From Achatina immaculata (lineage: Eukaryota; Mollusca; Gastropoda; Stylommatophora; Achatinidae): a stretch of 64,000 nucleotides of DNA. Below, piece by piece: positions 59,357 to 64,000 of the stretch. The notes under the pieces were generated by a model. That model had not been told where the DNA came from. It ran no database searches and was given only the letters and a program-made list of their open reading frames with translations. How positions within the stretch are numbered: position 1 is the first letter of the stretch; each line of letters opens with the position of its first letter. The stretch covers positions 38,498,584 through 38,562,583 of the forward strand of contig CM019719.1 in NCBI GenBank assembly GCA_009760885.1, in the 5' to 3' direction. The position numbers and the translations under genes are program-made.

Positions 59357-60017
59357 CTCTAATTTAAATCAGATTAATCTGCACACCTCCATCATGATAA
59401 GGTCTGTCATATGGAACCACATGACTTCAACCTGCTCTCCTGCACAGAGAAAGTCTGATGACTTGCAAGGTTCAATGACTTCAACTGGCATTCTCACAAA
59501 CTGAATCTGTTGACTTTATCTCAAACCGTGCAGCCTAGAAAAACACAATCTGTACTGAACTTGCAACATTCGAAACAAAACAGTTGCATTTCTGAGCAGC
59601 GCCAAAAATAACTGGTGGCTTTACCCCACGGTACATAAGCTGGCCTTCACAGTAACATAAATAAGAGTTGTGTGTCTAGTTTTTCTTTACTGTTAGAAAA
59701 TAAGGCAGAACTGTGTTTTCTAGTTCTAAATAGGTACAGTATAGCTACTATACAGCGAAGCATACATTTATATGAAGACTACAGAGTCTCTTGTGCTCTA
59801 AACAAGGACCACGCGAGGGTTTTGAGAAAAAAATGGAGTCCCTAACAATGCTCTAAAGTTAAAACGGTCAGCTTAGTTTATTTAAATAAACCCCTATATG
59901 TCACACAGCACACTGCTTTCCTTAAATATGTACAAATCAAAGCTGAAAATGTAATCGTCAGAGTTCATTTACGGGATACCTTAGATCAAGAACATAAACA
60001 GCAGACTTTCTAAAACT

Positions 60018-60242
60018 CAGTAACAAGAAGCACAATCGGTGATTTGTCTTGGCGCGTAATCTTATAAGACAAGTCTCAATCGGAAAGCGGAAAATGCCAC
60101 ATATACCAACTGCTTCTTAACGCGCTGAAATACACGAGAAAGAAGACAATTACTAGGCTGCTGCGCTCATCACACGCCTCACAACGCGATCCACAAACAC
60201 CGCTGTATCCGGCACATATCCAAGTTCTTTTAGTATCCAGCC
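60018..60242 (+). repeat. left arm of a ~220-bp inverted repeat
   Basis: Matches the reverse complement of 62175-62403 over about 220 bp with scattered differences. Shared words include AAAGCGGAAAATGCCACAT, CAACTGCTTCTTAA and ATACACGAGAAAGAAGACA. Confidence 0.9.
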
Positions 60243-60723
60243 TTCCAGTCCCGTCTTGTGTCCGTCCACTTGCCGAGCGACTTCACCTCTGGAGCAGAGT
60301 GACTACAAACGGCTGGTGGAGCTACCATGAGATCTCTGTTTCAAATCCCTCGCGGCCTTGTAGTAGGCAGTAGTAGCCTGGCCGGATTCTAAAAACAGCT
60401 GATCGGGACAAGACTCACTAACAGTGAGCACAAGCCGGGTGTTACAGAAAACGTCAGGCCGGCATTCTGTGAACTGTTACTCAGGTATGTTCCTTATATT
60501 TTCCCTCTCGCTTTCCCGGCATACTTCACTCCAGGCCTGCGACCATTCGGCAAGGTGATTTACCTGAGTTGTCTCTCCACTCCCCCAGCCTGCACGTGCG
60601 TGCAGCGCTAGAACTGCTACCGCCGTTCTAAGGTGAATTCGCAAAGGTAGAATGCTCTAGGTGGAAAAATAAAAATAAAAAAAAATCAGGCACAAAAGAC
60701 CAAACATTCACCGCCCTTGTTAC

Positions 60724-60812
60724 CTGCCTGTCCTTTCCTCTGACCAAATCTTGCTAAACTCGACAGCATCTGGCAGGACATTATCTCCAGACACTGACCC
60801 TTTCTCAGCCAT
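60724..60812 (-). CDS. first coding exon of the unrecognised minus-strand gene
   Basis: Starts at ATG 60812-60810 in a good context (AAAAATGGCT), with an in-frame TAA a few codons upstream, so the start is well set. It encodes MAEKGSVSGDNVLPDAVEFS, then KIWSEERTG, with two bases left over and a GGCAG/GTAACA donor. The 29 codons use varied, protein-like composition. Intron 1 would be about 1.4 kb, intron 2 about 6.1 kb, intron 3 about 28.8 kb and intron 4 about 4.6 kb. Acidic N-terminus, no signal peptide and no known domain. A CTATATACAG acceptor-like site just above the ATG suggests an untranslated exon further up. Confidence 0.5.
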
Positions 60813-61092
60813 TTTTAATTAAACTTTTCTGTATATAGACGAACACCTGAGCAACCACAAGCACTATCTTAAGTTTTGTTTCCTTCAGCTCAACACCACT
60901 GCTCCACTACAGTACAAGATGCTACTGGAGCTTACAATCACTTCGGAAACTACTTCAAAGTTCTCCAATTTCTTCATGCTCCTACGAATAATAATAATAA
61001 TAATAATAATAGCAGCAATCAAGTGCAATACGTTCTACGTGTATCCTGACAGTGAATCTGAACTAGAATAAACAATGCTCTTACTTCAGAAA

Positions 61093-61312
61093 GAATGTCC
61101 GAGTGGCGAAGTGGTTAGTGCACTAGTCTCAGTCACCCCAGCTGTAGAAACGGGTACCCGACTTCTTCCGGAGATGGGGAAGGAAAGGCGGTCAGGTGTG
61201 ATACTGGCCATATCGCCCTCTAGTGTGCTGACAGGTCAAAGAAAATATGGGCACTAACATCATATCCCTATGTGCCTCTAAGGCATGACAAGGTTACGTT
61301 TACTTTAAATTT
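61093..61312 (+). mobile_element. tRNA-derived SINE-A, copy 2, internally deleted
   Basis: GAGTGGCGAAGTGGTTAGTG, then a ~50-bp deletion that removes the B box, GGGTACCCGACTTCTTCCGG, GTGTGATACTGGCCATATCG, CTAGTGTGCTGACAGGTC, CCCTATGTGCCTCTAAGGCA. Flanked by ACTTCAGAAA (61083-61092) and ACTGCAGAAA (61313-61322), a 10-bp duplication with one mismatch. Confidence 0.85.
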
Positions 61313-61322
61313 ACTGCAGAAA

Positions 61323-61767
61323 ATCGGTGCTGTCTTCAAACAAGTCTATTTACAATCCTTGGTGTAGAGGGGGGGGGGCAAAAAAAACCTTGGGCAGGGT
61401 AAACTGAAGACTGACCGCCCCCAGAAAGGAAACCTGCACAACATGATGATGACGAGTGGGATAACAGCATGTGGATGAACCACTTCCCAACCATTCATTG
61501 CATTCATATCAACGGACGACGGCCATGGACAAGAAGAACATAAATAAAACGGTGGTTTTATCTGACGGCTTCCTTCTACAAAACTGCAGTACCACAATCA
61601 GAGTCGTTTTTCCATTTTCTTTATGGGAAGTCATATATGACCATGTTACTTCTAGATCTTCTAGTGAAGAATAAACCTAGCTGAAGACGTTTTTGGTTAT
61701 ATATATATATATTGAAGTTTCAAACCCAATCTCCAATTACAATATTCTGCCAAAGAAATCTCTTGTA

Positions 61768-61814
<47 letters not shown>

Positions 61815-62139
61815 GTTTATTTGCTTTGGTTAGATAAGGCTTGCAAGTGCGTGACTCAGATGGCATATCGTTTACAATTATTTTTTTTTTTAGGTCTGAG
61901 CAAAAACGCTCAGTTTTATAGCATACTCGCAAGGATATAGCATTGTGGGCCGGGGCATGCATAGTTCGATGTACAAAAACTCCAACGAGCTATGTTTTTC
62001 AGCTGCAAAGGTCTCGTTGATAACAGGAATAAAATAAAAAAAAGGAACTCACTTTTCTTCTTCTTTAGTCTTAATATTTGAATGATTATAGCAAAAGGTA
62101 GCAATGCCCTAGGCTAAAGAAAAAAACAAGTTTTGGCTA
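61323..62139. other. no gene seen
   Basis: (TA)n at 61699-61712 and (GT)n(AT)n at 61770-61811. Nothing else recognised. Confidence 0.35.
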
Positions 62140-62174
62140 ACCGGGCGGGGCTCCAGCGTAGTTCCCGTGCTGGT

Positions 62175-62403
62175 GGCTGGATACTAAAAGAACTTGGATG
62201 TGTGCCGGACATAGCGGTGTTTGTGGATCACGTTATGAGGCGTGTGATGAGAGCACCAGCCTAGTGACTGTCTTCTTTCTCGTGTATTTCAACGCCTTAA
62301 GAAGCAGTTGGTACATGTGGCATTTTCCGCTTTTAGATTGAGATTTGACTTAATAAGATTACACGCCAAGACAAACCACCGATTTACACCGTAGTGTTAC
62401 TGC
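62175..62403 (-). repeat. right arm of a ~220-bp inverted repeat
   Basis: Reverse complement matches 60018-60242. A short REP-34 body scrap (GGCTAACCGGGCGGGGCTCC, 62137-62180) lies directly against its left end. Confidence 0.9.
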
Positions 62404-62467
62404 ATATTTAAAATACACCCAATAAGCGATTCTTCTTTTTTGCTCCCTACAACTAAGAGCTTAACGT

Positions 62468-63000
62468 TCTTTGCAGCCGAAGGTGTGAGAATGTTGAGAC
62501 ACAACATCGTATCGGATTGGAAGTAGGTTATGGCGGCCTTTTTTTCCATCCCGAGAGAAGTTTAAAAAAGCAGGGGGTGTTAGCAGTCTCCACCACCACG
62601 GAGGACTACGGCGATCCCTGTTCCGTTAGCGAGGCTAGGTCTGTTACTGGGAGTACCAAAGGAGAGGTGGGGGCATGGTCTTGGTCGGCTATGGTTCTCT
62701 AACTTCTGTGCTATCATGTCGGCTATGGTTCGCTAACCTCGAGGCTATCATGTCGGCTATGGTTCGCTAACCTCGAGGCTACCATGTCGGCAATGGTTCG
62801 CTAACCTCGAGGCTATCATGTCGGCTATGGTTCGCTAACCTCGAGGCTACCATGTCGGCAATGGTTCGCTAACCTCGAGGCTATCATGTCGGCTATGGTT
62901 CGCTAACCTCGAGGCTACCATGTCGGCAATGGTTCGTTAACCTCGAGGCTATCATGTCGGCTATGGTTCGCTAACCTCGAGGCTATGGGTCGCTGACTGG
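62468..63000 (-). mobile_element. REP-34 dispersed repeat, copy 5, expanded internal array
   Basis: Inverted copy. From 63000 down: about nine 34-bp units, ACCATAGCCGACCAAGACCA, GGTACTCCCAGTAACAGACC, TAGCCTCGCTAACGGAACAG, GGTGGTGGAGACTGCTAA, CATAACCTACTTCCAATCCG, ATACGATGTTGTGTCTCAAC and TTCGGCTGCAAAGAACG. Confidence 0.82.
62690..63000. repeat. 34-bp minisatellite inside REP-34 copy 5, dimeric
   Basis: CTATCATGTCGGCTATGGTT plus CGCTAACCTCGAGG alternates with CTACCATGTCGGCAATGGTT units, giving a 68-bp dimer repeated about four times. Confidence 0.95.
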
Positions 63001-63496
63001 TCAAACCGGACAGCGTTGTATACAGGTTATGCTGAATTTGTTTTCTTTCATCAGTTTCTTCTTTCACGTCTTCTACATTTTATGCTTTGCGTGCGCCGCC
63101 GCCCCCCTCTGCTTGGATTCTGAATCCATCTCTGAATATCCACGGTTACCCTCTACTCAATTCCGTGGATTACTGGCAGGTCAGATCCTGATTATTTCGA
63201 ACTATTCCATAACAACAACGGTTTGGTGCAGGGGTTCTTAACCTTTATACGATTACAGGCTTTCCCCTCAATGGACTGCCCAATATGTACCCATACTCCC
63301 TTTCCAGTGAAATCATCATCATCATTTTCCAAATCCTTTTTAGTACCAGTATGACTTTAAAAAATATGTCAGCTGCTACGTTTTTTTTAAACTTTACATA
63401 TGAACAGCTAGGAAACATAACCGCCGAAAGATGGGTCTAATCTAACCATTTTTTTTTTCTCTTTAGAACTGTTCAGAGATCGAGTCTCGTAACCCC
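63001..63496. other. no gene seen
   Basis: T-rich sequence. No exon supported. Confidence 0.35.
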
Positions 63497-63576
63497 ATCG
63501 TTTGATTCCCACACCCTTGTTAAAGAACCCCTGGCTATCGTTTGATTCCCACACCCTTGTTAAAGAACCCCTGGCT
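63497..63576. repeat. exact 40-bp tandem duplication
   Basis: Two identical 40-bp units in direct succession (ATCGTTTGATTCCCACACCC and on), 63497-63536 and 63537-63576. Confidence 0.97.
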
Positions 63577-63965
63577 CAGTGTATGGGGGTTATACACATA
63601 AATGGGGGTCATATACATTACAGGTGGGGGTTATACACGCTTTATACGGAGGTTATACATATGGGGGTTATACACGCTGTATACGGGGGTTATACACGCT
63701 ATTTATGGCGGTTATACACACTATATGTGGGTCAAATACACTATATATGGGGGTTTTACATTATATATATGGGGCTTACACACGCTATATATGGGGGTTA
63801 CACACGCTATAAATGGGATTGGGGGGGGGGGGTTATACACACTAAGGTCAAACACATTACATATGGGAGTTATAATACAATATATGGGGGGCCACAACGC
63901 TAAATATGGGGGTTATACATGCCATATATGGGAGTTATACTATATATGAGGGTCATACACACTTG
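63577..63965. repeat. degenerate 22-24 bp tandem repeat, about 16 copies
   Basis: GGGGGTTATACACGCTATAT and variants (GGTCATACAC, GGTCAAATAC), with a G run at 63821-63832. Runs to near the window end. Confidence 0.92.
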
Positions 63966-64000
63966 TATACTTGCTTCTCATTGTTAACTGCTCCTCTTTC

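Noticed and set aside
60280..60400. tRNA-like words (GTTTCAAATCC) near the left inverted-repeat arm
   Set aside because: No matching A box at the right distance and no SINE body follows.
1..64000. CRISPR array
   Set aside because: The arrays here are direct tandem repeats without unique spacers of constant length, and the DNA is eukaryotic.

Overview
The window looks like intron-rich, repeat-laden nuclear DNA of an invertebrate animal. Supporting signs are a mariner fragment, a Tc1-like transposon bounded by TA, several non-LTR (RTE-like) retrotransposon fragments, tRNA-derived SINEs with target-site duplications, a palindromic-ended MITE-like repeat and about thirty minisatellite or microsatellite arrays. 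There are no prokaryotic-style genes or operons. A mollusc or other lophotrochozoan is my best guess, but that is inference from the mix of elements and not from any diagnostic gene.

Gene content. I find one credible protein gene, on the minus strand, as five separate coding exons: 60812-60724 (start codon), 59356-59190, 53075-53004, 24162-24130 and 19523-19209. Each internal exon has an acceptor and a GT donor, and the reading phases chain without a break (exit 2, 2 to 1, 1 to 1, 1 to 1, 1 to 1). The joined frame stays open. I do not recognise the protein. It is Ser/Thr/Pro/Arg-rich, with a basic stretch and one small Cys/His cluster. Its 3' end lies beyond 19209, possibly outside the window. 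Some further possible exons are listed with low confidence.

Layout. 1-770: dead mariner. 1.9-2.8 kb: 31-bp array split by a SINE. 5.6-6.5 kb: 30-bp array. 7.0-8.4 kb: (GA)n-containing minisatellite. 9.2-13.0 kb: four consecutive minisatellites. 13.5-16.0 kb: LINE and REP-34 fragments, a SINE and a MITE. 17.4-18.9 kb: Tc1. 19-27 kb: exons 5 and 4, LINE pieces and short arrays. 27-32 kb: arrays. 33-35 kb: LINE and REP-34. 35-39.6 kb: arrays. 40-49 kb: LINE and MITE pieces. 50-58 kb: SINEs, exon 3 and arrays. 59-61 kb: exons 2 and 1. 60-62.4 kb: a 220-bp inverted repeat around exon 1. 61-64 kb: SINE, REP-34 and a terminal array.

Most repeats between 19 and 60 kb would be intronic if the gene model holds. 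Roughly a fifth of the window is tandem repeat (a rough sum of the arrays listed). In-house names (RTE-A, -B, -C, LINE-D, -F, -G, REP-34, SINE-A, -B, -C) only group copies seen here. They are not database names.
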